Of a DNA stretch of 64,000 bases, positions 13,607-26,121 are shown in pieces. Within the stretch, counting starts at the first letter, position 1; each line of letters opens with the position of its first letter. Location: the NCBI GenBank assembly GCA_037013685.1, contig CM072886.1, forward strand, positions 85,442,922-85,506,921, written 5' to 3'. This stretch comes from Acridotheres tristis. Taxonomy: Eukaryota; Chordata; Aves; Passeriformes; Sturnidae. Both the position numbers and the translations under genes were made by a program. The notes beneath the pieces were generated by a model. It had not been told where the DNA came from. It saw nothing but the letters and a program-made list of their open reading frames with translations, and did not search any database.

Positions 13607-13822
13607 CACAGAATCATAGAAAAATCTAGGTTGAAAGGGACCTCTGGAGATCATCTGGTATAACTGTTCTTGAAAGTAGGACTTTAAAATAGATTTTCCA
13701 AGATTCCATGAGGTCAAACCTTGAATACTTTCAGCAAGGAAGACTTCAATACTTCTCTATATAATCTATTCCAAGAAAAAAATAGTCCTCAAAGCAAATT
13801 ATTTTTCCCCTTATATACAGGC
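13607..13822 (-). mobile_element. CR1 LINE 3' fragment, reversed
   Basis: It starts with CACAGAATCATAGAA, the reverse complement of the CR1 terminus, followed by GGTTGAAAGGGACCTCTGGA and a diverged remainder that still shows the CCTTGAATACTTTCAGCAAGG and CTATTCCA blocks. Only the 3' end is kept. The far boundary is approximate because divergence increases. Confidence 0.85.
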
Positions 13823-15117
13823 ATCTAATTTAAAAAACCCACAAACAAAATCAAAAAAACAGTAAACTGTTTTTTGCGCCCTGCAAATAAAAGCAGAGTA
13901 ATAGAATTTAATGTCTGCAGAATATTTATTTCAAGTAACTACAGGTTTATAATAGCTATAACTGATCAAGTCCTATATTTATTACTAAATACCTTGGTAA
14001 TATATCGGCATTCCCTTTTAGTAGTACCTCTGGCACTGTCCACTATCCTAAGAGTCACGTAGGCATTCCCGGATGCCTCTGAGCCTGCAACTACTACTCT
14101 CATCTCTTAGGATTCCAAGCTGCCAACTCTCCAAGCCTGAGCCCTTCTCCTCTTCTCCCAGATCCCAGGCCTTTGTGAGTCCCACACATTCCCCCATAGT
14201 GCCAGTCTTGCCCAGCCGTCAGACAGAGGCTGCAGAGAGCACCAGTGTAGGTAGTGACTGAACATAAGTCAAGCACCTGCGCACTCTCTGCCCTGTGGGC
14301 AGAGCAATACAGACATCTGCAGAGCCTCTCATAGAAGCCCCAGCCCTAGGGCAGGCAGTAACCTCATTATATAGTTCACAGCTTGATGTGTTTAAAACAT
14401 ACATATAAAATATGTTGAAACCAAAGGGACCTAACATTACTGGTGCAGGAATGGACAACACACTTTTTAAACAGCAAAACTCAGGAGTGGAGTGTTTATT
14501 TGACCCAATGTTGCTTGAGGTCAGCTGACAGAAATCAGAGTTAAGCTTATGAAGAAACACAAACTTGCAGCTCATTTACTTGTCACACATCAACTGCCAA
14601 AAGGGATCCCGACTGATGGAAAAGAAGGACATTAATAAAGCCAGGCTCCTCATGCTGTCTAACCTTATCTGCTGGCAAGAGGCACATTTGCTGATTGCCT
14701 TGAAGTTGCCTCTAATCAATCCAGTAAAACAGGCTTTTTTATTACCCATGTTAAAAGTTCAACTTTGCCTTATAACACGCAGATGGTTGTAAAGCCAGTT
14801 TTTCTCCACATCACCAGAAAAGCAAAGCAAACGTGCTTGAAGGAGTGCTGCAAGCTGTCTCTAAGCAAGAGAGGCCATTTCACAGCTCTGGGTGCTGGCA
14901 TGTGGCAGCTGAGGACCACTGATACACACAGGATACTCCTGAAGTGCTGGGACCATCCACACAACTGAGGTGACACCTACAGCAACATTTTCTTCTGAGC
15001 TTCTGCAACATTAGGCCTACAGTCTACTTCTGTAAAAAAAGTTATAAGGATAAGCATAGTATCTTGAGCTAAGATATAATTTTACTTAATTAAATAAACT
15101 AAGCCTTCTAGTATCTA
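13823..15117. other. Unique DNA, no gene recognised
   Basis: No repeat or gene is recognised. A somewhat GC-richer patch lies at 14050-14360, with open frames on both strands of up to 118 codons on minus. None has a recognisable domain. Confidence 0.45.
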
Positions 15118-15408
15118 AAGGGGTCTACAAAAGGAGAGGGAACTTTTCACAAGAGCATGGTGACAGGACAAGGGGGGATGCCTTTAAACTAAGAGAGAGT
15201 AGATTCAGATTAGATATTAAGACAAAATTCTTTCCTGTGGAGCTGGTGAGGCAGTGGATATCTCACCCATGAAAGTGTTCAAGGCCAGGTTGGATGGGGA
15301 TTTGAGCAACCTATTCCAGTGGAAGGTGTCCTTGCACACAGCACAAAGGCTGGAATTTGATCTTTAAGGTCCCTTCCAATCCAAACCATTCAATGATTCC
15401 ATGATGAT
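15118..15408 (+). mobile_element. CR1 LINE 3' fragment
   Basis: A diverged copy of the avian CR1 tail. It shows GGGGTCTACAAAAGGAGAGG, TTAGATATTAAGACAAAATT, CAAGGCCAGGTTGGATGGGG, GGTGTCCTTGC and GATCTTTAAGGTCCCTTCCA, and ends with degraded octamers. It has an internal deletion relative to the usual 3' tail near 15250-15265. It carries no coding sequence and is antisense to the inferred leftward gene. Confidence 0.9.
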
Positions 15409-15709
15409 AAGCACTGGAGAGACAGATCATGTTTGGTGTTTATATTAATGTGCTTATAAATGTCTGGGAGACAGTAGGCAGAGGGACAAACATGGGTCAA
15501 AAACCATCTACTTTTGCCTTTTTTAAATGAGGTGACAATAAAGCTGCAGCGCTGGACACTTGAGAGACTAAGCAACATGCAGATTTATTTCCTTCATATC
15601 CAGTTAACATAGCTTGCAATTGTGTTTTGCAGCTTACTTTGACACGCAAAAGAGAAATTTTAAGCCAGTTGTTTTATACCAAGAAAGATTTATTTCCTGG
15701 GTAATCAGG

Positions 15710-15710
<1 letters not shown>

Positions 15711-15738
<28 letters not shown>
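15711..15738 (+). repeat. Poly(A) tract of about 28 bases
   Basis: An uninterrupted A run with no recognised retroposed sequence directly upstream. It is a likely length-variable mononucleotide microsatellite. Confidence 0.9.
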
Positions 15739-15740
<2 letters not shown>

Positions 15741-16205
15741 AAACAAGGAGGACTGCAGTATGCAACAAGACACTACTCCAAGTCAGTCCAAAGTAGCACA
15801 CACTGGTTAACAAGTAACAGAGGTTGTAACTGATAATAGTAACAAAATCACTTGCTCCTGAGAGTACTTGGTGACAGAGCTAACTTTAGACCCCAATACA
15901 ACAGGTTCTAGAGGCTTGCTTTCAAGACATTAATAATCTCCGAAAATTCTATTTTCAGAGCATATTATCCTCCAAGATTTCTTTTAATATAGGGTCAGAG
16001 TCCTTACTCATAAGCTAAAGAAAACGGGGAACACATGATAAGAAAGGTTGGTTTCCTGTATAAAACAATCACAAGTCCTCTGCAATCCTTTTGATTACGA
16101 GAAGATGGAGGGTTGTTTTGAAGAAACATTATTTATACTGCGTCTTCAGAATCAAGAAGTCAACACAAATAAGAAGTTGTTATTCCAGTGATCAATTACC
16201 TTTAT

Positions 16206-16450
16206 CAGAATCATAGAATATTTAGGCTAGAAAAGATCTCTAGGATCATTAAGCCCAGTCATTAGCCTAGCACTGACACCATTAATCTATGTCCCTAAGT
16301 GCCACATCTACTTGCCTTTTAAATATCCCCAGGGGTGGTGACTCCATTGCTTCCCTGGACAGCCTGTTCTAAAACTTGCTGATTCGCTTGGTGAAGAAAA
16401 TTTTCCTAATTCTGAAAATGCCCAACTTCATATTCCACTACATCATTGTT
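16206..16450 (-). mobile_element. CR1 LINE 3' fragment, reversed
   Basis: It opens with CAGAATCATAGAATATTTAG, the reversed CR1 terminus. It then keeps AAAAGATCTCTAGGATCATT, CACATCTACTTGCC, CCCAGGGGTGGTGACTCCA, the CCTGGACAGCCTGTTC block and AATTTTCCTAAT. It is strongly diverged, with no coding part, and the distal end is approximate. Confidence 0.88.
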
Positions 16451-17914
16451 TGATTACCACAAGACCTTTGAAGGCTCACAAGTCAGATAAATTTGTTTAG
16501 AAACCAAGGACAGTTAGATGAATGACACTTGCAGTAAAATCAAGTGTACTGCTGTCTCAGGATCTAAAGCCAATATATATTAATATGTAATAAATAAGGT
16601 TTACCAGATTACCACTGATTTTAAACAACTGTGTAATTGTGTTGTCTGTTCATAGTGACAAGGAGACATAACTGTGATGCTGCAACCCTATACAACCTGC
16701 TCCAACAGAAGTATGATGCTCCAGATTCATTCCAGGGAGATACTACCTGCACAGTGCACTGGCACGAAGCAGAATGCTGTTGGCCAGTTCAGGCTCTGTA
16801 ATTGACCAGTAACAGGGCACTTGCATGATACATCAGTTATTTGCATCAGTCAAAAGCACCACGTATCACATGAATGAATTGAAAAATTAAATATTCTTCC
16901 AAAGAATAACAAAGCACTATCTGTTCAAAAAAGGCATAAGACAAATAAACTCCCAAAACCACAAAACACACAACCCACAACTTTCCCCGCTATTAAGCAC
17001 TGGATCACTTCCTAGCTACCAAGAGCTTCCCTTAATCCTGGAGTCTTATCTGCCAAGTGCAAAATTATCAGCTTCTTTAAGATACTTATCTTTTCTCCAG
17101 ATGTGTATTGTCAATATGAATAGGAAGCACACTAACCAAAGCTAGAGAATAAACTTTAAAAACATTGAATTTAATGAACAGAAAGCTACAATTAGGACAG
17201 CTGCTTTACCACAAGAGTATTCTGGGGAGTTCTAAAATATGTCAGGGATTTTTGGTTCAGTAGTGCTCCCTGAATGGTGTGGTCCCACAGAAATTTCCTC
17301 CGCTTATTAAACTTTCTGCCAACTACTTCAAAGAAAAACTGTTGCTAAAGCTGAACAAATCTGAGAACAAGTAGAAGGAAAAACCTCCATCGTGGCTGCA
17401 AATATAAAACCCTACACCTATATGAAGTCTTACTAAAAGCTGTTAACTTAATATACACGAAGTACAGCACCACAAGTATTTTCACAAATTAGGAGTTGCC
17501 TAATATTTGCACATCTGAATTTTCTCAGTGATACCTCAAATTGCCTATACTTTTGGAGTAAACCAGAAAGCATTGATTCCACCCCAAACTGTTCTCCATA
17601 GTTCTAAGTTATAAACAAGTATTAGATTTTTATCACTGGATTGCAACATTCTATGAAACAGCCATCAAATGCTGCATATCTCTCCAAGCAGCCCATGCTG
17701 TCTTGTTCAACTATTGCATTTTTAAAATTGTTTTATTAAATACATGGAAAACCTAAGTTTTTTAACTAAGCAGTCATGCATGGCTAAATTCTTAGCAACC
17801 TTTTCAGGCACCCTGCTATGGGCGTCAGCTTGACCAGTATTCCAGGTCAGGCAACCATCACTGAAGAATTATATCCCAACCCTAAACCTTGGGAGGCCTT
17901 TGTTTAAGTTGTGG
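16451..17914. other. Unique AT-rich DNA
   Basis: Nothing recognisable beyond short A-rich runs. There is no supportable exon or repeat. Confidence 0.45.
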
Positions 17915-18430
17915 TGATCCCAGAAAAAAGTTACAGTTATGGGATTGCCTATGTTAATAGCTCATGTATATTCCTAACCCTCATGTCTTTGTTAATTATC
18001 ACCACTCCCAGTTCCTAGAATGTTCTCCCTTCCTTGTATCCCCATTGGCCCTCGTTTGATGTAATGTCCCACCCAACCGACCCCATTGGACCCTACCTTC
18101 CTTTACTCCATCTCTGCACCGCTTTCCCCTATACCCACTGGATCCTAACCACAACTCCACCCCCTCTCTTGCCTCATATTTATACCCTGAACCTCCTCGT
18201 ATCTTTGTCTTCAACCACTGGCTCCTAAAGAGACCTTGTTCCCTCATTGTATTTGGATTTTTTGGCCTTGTCCCACAATTACTTTCACTATTATTAAAGT
18301 GCTTTATGTTACTAAGTCGTGGTCATCACACCATTACTTTATTTTGCCACTTTTGTCCTCATATCTGAGCACCCTAAAAAGTATTGTCAGGGACCACCCT
18401 CAACCCACAATACTATGCAAAATAAACTAC
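17915..18430 (+). mobile_element. Possible degraded LTR
   Basis: The region has LTR-like order without confirmed ends. A C-rich segment (18000-18160) repeats CCCATTGG or CCCACTGG boxes three times (near 18040, 18083 and 18136), resembling U3 enhancer repeats. It is followed by a TATA-like ATTTATACC near 18178, then ATTAAAGTG near 18294 as a possible poly(A) signal. It may start at TGTGGTGATCCC (about 17916) and end at CAACCCACA (about 18409), but I found no matching target-site duplication. It could instead be unrelated C-rich unique DNA. Confidence 0.35.
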
Positions 18431-19072
18431 ACTTACAAAATCACGCCATGAAGATAGAAAGGTCTATGATCATTATGATCATATTTTCCATAAAAATATT
18501 CCCAAAAGACATGATCTCTTTTCAAACTAATTATTAATGGAATAATGAACAAGATGATATTTAGAATGGCTTATGTTCTACCCAAAGTCAAGCTCACCAA
18601 TGAGTTTCCATCAAGTGAAAATTGTGGCATCTTTTTTTAGGCACCTGAGAATGTCATTGATGAAAGTGGCAATGGGCAGAACAGATACTAAAATTGCAAC
18701 CAGGTTTATGGTATTTCAATAGAAGGATTGTTCTAATAAACAACTGCACCAATCCACAAATGGAGAGAATCAAGATTTAAAATTGAGTTAGGCATAGAAA
18801 AGGGTGGAAACCTTAATCAAACAGCAGTCTAGGCAACTCTATGCTAAAGAAGAAAGTATCAGTGTCCAGTAATTTTATCCCCTTAAAGTCTGTTGATAAT
18901 TAACACAATCCACTGACACAATGAACCCAAAAATAAGAAGCCAGGGACATCACAAAAGTTTGAACTATACCATAGTTCAATATGATATGAACTTAATGCA
19001 ATCAGTAGGCCAGGATGTTAGACAAATGGTTTTAAACAAGTTTCCAAAGTGCTTTAATAAATCTTTACTGAT

Positions 19073-19099
19073 ATACATATATATATATATATATATATG
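19073..19099. repeat. (TA)n microsatellite
   Basis: About twelve TA units with one flanking interruption, in AT-rich DNA. Confidence 0.9.
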
Positions 19100-22000
19100 T
19101 ATGTACAAATATGGCTAGAAGCATGTGCAAAAAAATCAAAATTATCTCATCCTACAACAACATCTGAAACCCAATAAGGACAGCTTGTACTCATGAGATT
19201 GTTCAAAGCCTTTCTTTCCTACAGTAAACATGGACTCACATATTCTGAAAGAACAATGTGAAGTCAAGGCAAGCTGTACTTTAACATGTGCTAGTTGATC
19301 TTCAACTTGACCAACATACATTCTGCTTTATCTACAGGCTCTTAACGTGTTAGTTAGAATATCAGCAACACAATCAAGAAGATACCTTCTTCCAGACAAA
19401 CCACTAATACTGAAACGATGGCAAAAAAAAGTACTTGCATGTCCTTAACTTCAAGTACATGTTCAAATTTGCCTCAATTAAAAGCTGTGCCTCTATCTAC
19501 ACCATTATAGTTCCAGAAGCATAGTCCTTCCCCATCTATGTAAGAATATGCCAAAAAGAAAGCCAAATCACAAAAATGATGAAAAGCATCTACACAGATG
19601 TAGAAACAGAACACAACTGCACATACATCCAATATCTGAGACAAAAACCTTGAGTTAAAAAAAACAAACAAACAAAAAAAAACCAACAACAAAAAACACA
19701 CCAAAACTGAGTGAAACTGCAGAGATCAGACCTCTGCATACTTGGGCAAATCCCTGGAGAATATCCCATGTTGAACAAGAGGATCCATAGTCACAGAACT
19801 GTAGGCAAACAACACAAGAACAACACTACAGTCTGAAATCCCACATGTATACAAGTCACAGCTCAGGCTCACAGCTTTGATTCATAAAACGCGTCATTCC
19901 AGAGAGTGTAACTGTATCACATAACTTGCTAGGGAAATAGCCATGGTTACTCATCACAGCTTGGTGTTATGAACTGCTGTCTTTCCATAACACTGCATAC
20001 ACCAGATTAAAATCTCTCCGGGGGTGGAGGGAGAGGATAGCAGGAAATCAATGAACAAGATGTCAAATCATAACTACTTTCATACTTCAAAGTGCAAATA
20101 AAACAGCATTTGACTTAGTAGTGAAATACTGCACTGTTGATTTCAGCTGCTCACAGCTGCTTCTTCTCTAGAACTATTTTATAAACTCTTGCTAAGGCTA
20201 AGAAAGGAAAAAAGTCTGGTTCAGAATAAATAATAAATTACTTGAAAAGAAAAGGGGCTTTTTGTACCTTGCTATACAAAAACTTAAAAGGTAGCTTTAC
20301 TTTGTGCACATGCATGTTTAATTTGACCTTTAAACCATATTGTTAAGGCACAACCCTTGGTTAGTACTACTGGCACCTGTCAGAATCACCAAAATTGGAG
20401 CTACCACCAAAACACTGCAACTGTACTTGCCAGCTAGGAAGGCTGAAGCATTTTATGATTTCACACAAATTTTACCATTACTTCTTCTTCAGAAAATATA
20501 AAAGTGAAGCATATTTTGTATTGTTGTCTACCTTAACATCAGAAATTAAATATTTTAGCTTGTTTGAAAGGTTATGTGAACTGAAAGGAAGAGTGCACAA
20601 TTAGTTTTACATTACATTGCAGTAGAAGAACAAAGAGTTGGAATCACTTTCTGTACAGCCAGTTTTCTTCTCCTTGCAGAGAACTCAAAAACACATTGAT
20701 TTTATTTTCACCTTGAATAATTAAAAACTTGAATTGCTTGTAAAATTTTACCTCTCACTAACATAGCCCATGTACAGGTTTGAATTGAGGACTGACTTTT
20801 GCTTCACTTTTTATGAATTTCTATGAGCAATATCACTTATTATTAGTGGGAGAGTTGCAAAAACGAAACTAGTGACTGAACCAAGAACCTTGTGACTGGT
20901 AAGTTACTACCTTCATACTACACAGCATTGATTGAGAATAATTACCTAACCAATTTCAGAGTGCACTGGCCACCAGCTTGAATTAGTAAAATAAAAGCTG
21001 GTTGTTGACAAAGATGATAGAGTAGATGGCTGTGACAAGGGTTACCACCTTGCCTCTTGAAACATACTCACTGAATTGGTCAATACAAGCAAGCATGCCA
21101 CTTATTAGCTTGGCTGTATTTCAACTTTGAGATGCAGGGAAAAGAACCCATTTCATTCTTTGCAAAACAACAGCTTTCAGAAAGCCTAATTCTCCTGCTA
21201 AAAAAGGGATCAAGATCACTTATCTTGAAGAGTCTCTCTCAACCCCAAATTCTGAAAAACACAGTTTCCTCAGCAGTGCTCTTAGTCATAATTCAAAGCT
21301 TAGGACACCCTCTCTCTCCCCCTAACATATGTTGCTGTGCTGTGCTAAATTTGCCAAGAGAGGGAACTGATGAACTTACAGCCAATATAACAGATTAACA
21401 TATGCTCATAGCATGCACAGGCTTCACTGCTTCTGGGATTTGTTTTATTTGTAAAACTGCATTACTTGCCTAATGTTCTGTAATCTTCATGTTGAAGAGA
21501 CATTTGCAGAAGTTTAACAGAGGGAACTTAGAGAGATACATCAGACAAGATCACTCCTAAAAATTTTCATTTCAAACAGAGGCCATTAGGATAATGCACT
21601 GGTTCAGACTTAGGGACCTAGAGCCTGCAGAGATCCATCATTTATGCTGTGATATGCTCTCCTGTTAAACCAATGGTGATAGTTCTAGGACAGAAAAACG
21701 GCATTTCTTAAATGGAGAAGCACTGTTACTGGATGGAGACACATGCTGAGAAGGAATGGTAAGACAATGTGAGACAAGAAGGCTCTCCAACCACAGAAGT
21801 GTGACAGACAAAGCCAGAGGAACTCTAAGACCAGTGAAGAGGCAGATACAGTTCTGCTTATTATCTTTTCCAACTTTTTTTCTGGAAACTGATTAAAAAT
21901 ACCTCGCATCTTCCTGAGGAGTACCAGATGGATACTCTGTATTCCAAATGTATTCCCAGAGCCCTTATTTTGCTTGGACATTTCTAACTTGTAAGCCAAG

Positions 22001-24685
22001 AGCACACAAGATTCATCAGGCCAACAACAGTACAGCACTGCACCAAGAACCTACAAGGTTTTCAAGTCTCTCTTGATTCCTCCTGACCCAGAAGACAGGA
22101 ACCCTTTAATACCATTACTCATGTGTAATGTTTGGAAATCTAAACCAAAATCTAGCAGACAGGCATGACCAGACTTCCGTACCAGAGTGATTTCAGCACA
22201 ACTCAAGCAACTGAATTATGTACGAAGTATCAGTTTTTTCTTCCGGGAGAAGGCTCTTCAAGACTGTGAATACAGTTTTGCAGTTTGACAACAGGAAGAA
22301 AAATTAAGACCAAAAAAAGCTTTATAAAAGCAAGCTATTAGACAATGTTTTCTATAGCATCTGATTTCGTAGCATTTCATGAATGCAGGGATATGAAAAG
22401 AAGAGAAGGAACACAATGTCCCATAGTGGGCACGTGACTAAGTTTCATATTACAATGCTAATAATAGAAATTAGAACTGCTCAGTGAGGTTCAGTACATG
22501 CTGATTGAAGGCAATGGTATCTTCGGGTATGGGGAGATTAGAATAAATTATCTCAAGGTATGTCAGGATGAGACTTGCAGCACATCTGTTACTCCACTCC
22601 AACTGCTTGTGTGCCTGCTCTTTCTCCTTAGTAAACACCTCAACAGAAGAATAACTTACCTCCCATAAATTCCCACTTGTCATGAGGAAGGTCCACATAC
22701 ACCTTCTGACTTTAGGCTTCCAGAACAAGAAAACACTACAGCTCATGAAAAGCATCCAACTACTTGATACTGACACTTCCCTTGCCTGGATTAAGTTACC
22801 TAAACTCTGTCTCTCTCTTAAGAGACAACCCCAATTCAGTTACCTGATTGATTCCTATTTAAGTGAGCTATCCCATGCTCCAGCCCAAGGTATGGGATGC
22901 TTCCATCAGGGGCTAAAATGCCAGAGTTATGGGTTCTCATCAGTGTTGTGCCAAATTCCCTGTGCTGACTAACATCATGCACTCAACACCATGGAACAAA
23001 AATGTACACTGCACTGCTGCACATAGGTAGCCATAAGAGGAACCAATGCTACAAACACCAACAAATACAAGGAGGAAGCAAAATAAATATTTTTTGCTTA
23101 ATATGCTCAAAGCTGTAGTTTTGGGAGAACTACTAAAAAAAAAAAAAAAAAAGTGCTCTCTCATTTTCCTGTGCAAACTCTTCAGTAGATGAGCATACAG
23201 TGTTGCCTCTGACAGAAGTCAGTTCTCAAGTTCACAGTTATAAAGCTCATGGGAATGTGTTCATCAGTCAAAAAAAAACAAACAAAAAAACCCCTCCCCC
23301 CACAACTAAAACCAAACCCACACACAAGGTTTGTACAAAACATTTATCACATTTAAAATAATTATATAGGTGACTGCGGTCTTCATCACCACTAAACTAC
23401 ATTTTACTTTAAACTGGTCAAGTTTTAATGAACCCCTATGCATAGATGCCAGCATAGCAAATATTATTTGTGAATGAAGTCACAAAACAGAAGAACTGCT
23501 CACTGTACTGGCATTTAGTCCATCTTGGAGAATTTAACACTTAACTTCTGTGCACAAGGCTTTTGGTGTTGTACCTATGTAAGGTTATTCTTTCAGTGTC
23601 CATGTAAAGCTATCATTTACCCATCAGTATAAAAAGTAGGTCACAGCTTAGAAAAGTATGCACAACTGTCTCTGCTATAATACTGACTACTAAAAAAAAC
23701 AGTCCACCCAAGATCTTTAGAAATCAGCTGATATTTTAGACTCCTGGATTGGATGAAAACATGATTTATCACATGGTAAGTCATGAACATATTCAAGATG
23801 ATGATACTACCACTAGCTTGTTTGTTGCTGCTGTCTACTGCTTTAAGCAAATTACACCATTAATACAAAATTATTAATTGAGAAGCAGTTATGGAGTTTT
23901 GCAATTTAGTAGCATATCACTTAGTTATAGTTTGTACTGAAAGTATTTTGGAAGCACGAAGGTAAAGAGTTAAATATTGTAAAGTACAACATGTCACTGT
24001 GATATTATCCAAATTTATGTCCTAAAATAATGAACTGTCCCAGTCTTAGAATATGCAAAAAGTTGATAACGGAAGCATTAGAAATTCTTAGTAAGTCAGA
24101 GAGACAGATGGCAAGTGTTAAGAGTTCTTCCAGGAATCTACTGCCAGTAGTATTAGAGTGTTTAATGAAATAAAATTAATCTTATCATCACAAGTTGGTC
24201 CTTCAAATGAGTTGTTCTGTTAAGTGTACTTAGAACTATGCAGAGTATTAAATTTTTTCTTATGAACTAGAAAAAAATGCATTAGGTATTTGTCACCAAC
24301 CTATCAAGACATTTATGCCACAGGACAATGCCAGAGAACGTTATCATCATAAAAATTTAGCTTTTGTATTGCATTAGTGAGCAAGCCTTTCTAGAGATGG
24401 TAACTGAGCAGACACTTCTTCCCCACAGTTCTGTTTGTTGACTGTTTCCCTTTTGATCAAACTCACTCAAGTAATAGGGATAATTCGCTTCTTGTACAAC
24501 TAGTCTCAAAAAACTTTGTTTTAAAAAAAGTGAAAGTGCAGCTGCCCTCCAAAGCTAAGTAAGCATTCTACACACCTGCATTCGCTTTTTATAAATAATC
24601 TTTCAATGCAACACTGCAAAATTCGTACTTCAGCAATATATGTATTTCTACGAAAACGACAGTTTGTGATTAACAGAGTAACAGT

Positions 24686-24723
24686 ACCAATATTTAATAG
24701 CATTACCAATATTTAATAGCATT
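24686..24723 (+). repeat. 19-bp tandem duplication
   Basis: ACCAATATTTAATAGCATT occurs twice in direct succession with no mismatch. A perfect copy suggests a recent replication-slippage event. Confidence 0.9.
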
Positions 24724-25229
24724 AAAGAACTAACTTGTTCTGCTTTCTGTTACATAGGCATTAGAGCAGTAGCAATTTGTGTGACAGGCTGAAGAGCGAC
24801 ACAAGGGAAGCAACCATAGTAGCAGGGAAGACAAATAAATCCCAACTGTATCTTTGAAAGAGAGGAAAGCAAGGAGCAACAGAAGGAGAGACTGACTAAT
24901 TACTCCGGATAAGTTCAGACAAGAGAGGAAATGAGAAGTGCTGCAAGATGAATGAGAATTTTATATTAAAAGTATCCTATTTTACTGCTGTTGCATCTGT
25001 TCCGTAACACCAATGAGAAAAATAGTTGTCACATCTGACATATATGGATATATTACACATATCTCAGATATATCTGATATTTTTTTTATCTCCACAGGGC
25101 AAGTCAGCACCCAAAATGCTGAAAAGTAACCGCTGAGGAGCCCCGGCAGCCTTTGTGGCAGGGCAGCAGCTGCTAACTAGAGTGTGGTACTGTATCTCCG
25201 GGCTTTGGGGTTCTGATCCCCCGGCAGAC

Positions 25230-25413
25230 CCATCCGGGCAGGGGCACGGCCAGAGCCGCTCTGCGCCCGCAGCGCTCCTCTCTCTCGAAAACACGCCCGA
25301 GGCACTCGGGGCCCGAGGATACTCTGAAGTCGAGTGCTCTGCCAGCCGTTTGGGGGCAAAAAAACGGGAACAGAGAAGAAGCCAAACTCGCCCAGTGTTA
25401 CTAGGCAGCAAAG
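25230..25413 (+). other. Possible first exon on the + strand ending at a splice donor
   Basis: A good + strand donor, AGCAAAG|GTGAGCGC, lies at 25413/25414 on the left shoulder of the CpG island. If used, it would end a first exon of a rightward transcript starting near the island's left edge, such as a divergent noncoding RNA. The 5' limit given is arbitrary. No coding start with supporting context is visible. Confidence 0.25.
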
Positions 25414-25876
25414 GTGAGCGCAGGAGAGGCCGGGGACGGGACGGCACCTTCCCCGTGCCCTCCCCCGGTGCCCGGCGCTAAACACACAAGGCGCGGAGCG
25501 GAACAGAAAACGGAGGGACTACGCGGAGTGGAGCAGCGCCGCCCCCCGAGGGCACGGCACGGCACGGCTCGGCGGGCGACGGGCTGACACCAGCCCGGCA
25601 GTGCCGCGCACCTTTCCGCTCACTTTGCCCCGCGCCAGCCGCCGGGAGCAGCGCTCGCCCCCGCTCTCCCGCGGGGCCGGCGGACAGCCAGGCACCGGCG
25701 CGGGGCCAGCCGCCCTCCCGGGCACTCCGCCGCCCCGCCGAGGTGCAGCAGCAGCAGGAGGACGAGGGAGGTGCGGGGGCGGCCCCGGCGGCACCGCCGC
25801 CCCCGCCTCCCGGAGGCGCCCCGGCGGCGCCAACTTTCCCCGCGCCCCGCGCCGCTCCCGCCGCCTCGCCCGGTAC

Positions 25877-26050
25877 CTGCCGTGCCGCCCCGCGCCGCCG
25901 CCGCCGCCCCGCTCCCCCAGGGGGCGCAGAAGGCCGTCACGGCCGTCGCGGCCGCCGCCACCGTGCGGACCGAGGAGGGCAGGTGCGGAGCCCCGGACCA
26001 CGGAGCCGATCCCGATCCCGCCGCCGGCTCCGGCTCCTGCGCCTGGGCTG
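25877..26050 (-). other. Inferred noncoding first exon of a leftward gene
   Basis: The 3' edge is a minus-strand splice donor, GCACGGCAG|GTACCG, at 25877/25876. The 5' edge is uncertain and placed just inside the GC-box cluster at 26050-26079, which would lie upstream of the start site. The exon would be about 150-200 bases, contain CGG-triplet runs and lack any ATG, so translation would begin in a later exon left of the window or in its intronic part. The gene is not identified. The + strand A and C excess through the left 25 kb fits an intron of such a gene. Other minus donors exist in the island (for example AAG|GTGCGC at about 25611/25610). Confidence 0.35.
25914..25927 (+). promoter_or_regulatory. 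CTCF-like motif, forward
   Basis: CCCCCAGGGGGCGC matches 13 of 14 positions of the vertebrate CTCF core CCACCAGGGGGCGC. It lies inside the CpG island, about 40 bases from the minus-strand donor. Confidence 0.5.
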
Positions 26051-26079
26051 GGCGGGCGGGGCGCGGCCGGGCGGGGCGG
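26050..26079 (+). promoter_or_regulatory. GC-box cluster
   Basis: Four GGGCGG boxes (starting at 26050, 26054, 26069 and 26074) sit within 30 bases. This is a typical Sp1/KLF-bound core of a TATA-less CpG island promoter and the best marker for the transcription start region. Confidence 0.65.
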
Positions 26080-26108
26080 GGCGCTGAGGAGCGCCCGCTG
26101 CCCGCTCT

Positions 26109-26121
26109 CGCCCCCTAGCGG
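26109..26121 (-). promoter_or_regulatory. CTCF-like motif, reverse
   Basis: On the minus strand this reads CCGCTAGGGGGCG, close to the CTCF core (the T at the Y position is allowed; one clear mismatch). It faces the forward motif 180 bases to the left. Confidence 0.5.

Larger units (their letters stand above)
18431..25039. other. Unique AT-rich DNA, probably intronic
   Basis: No gene is recognised. The stretch holds a TA microsatellite (19073-19099), A-rich tracts (19656-19703, 23132-23151, 23270-23330) and a 19-bp tandem duplication (24686-24723). Frames of 101 to 117 codons on the minus strand near 21.7-22.8 kb show no known domain. One contains a perfect minus-strand splice donor and is described under findings. 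Confidence 0.5.

Noticed and set aside
21685..22038. 117-codon minus-strand frame
   Set aside because: I found no acceptor or donor that fits its edges and no recognisable domain.
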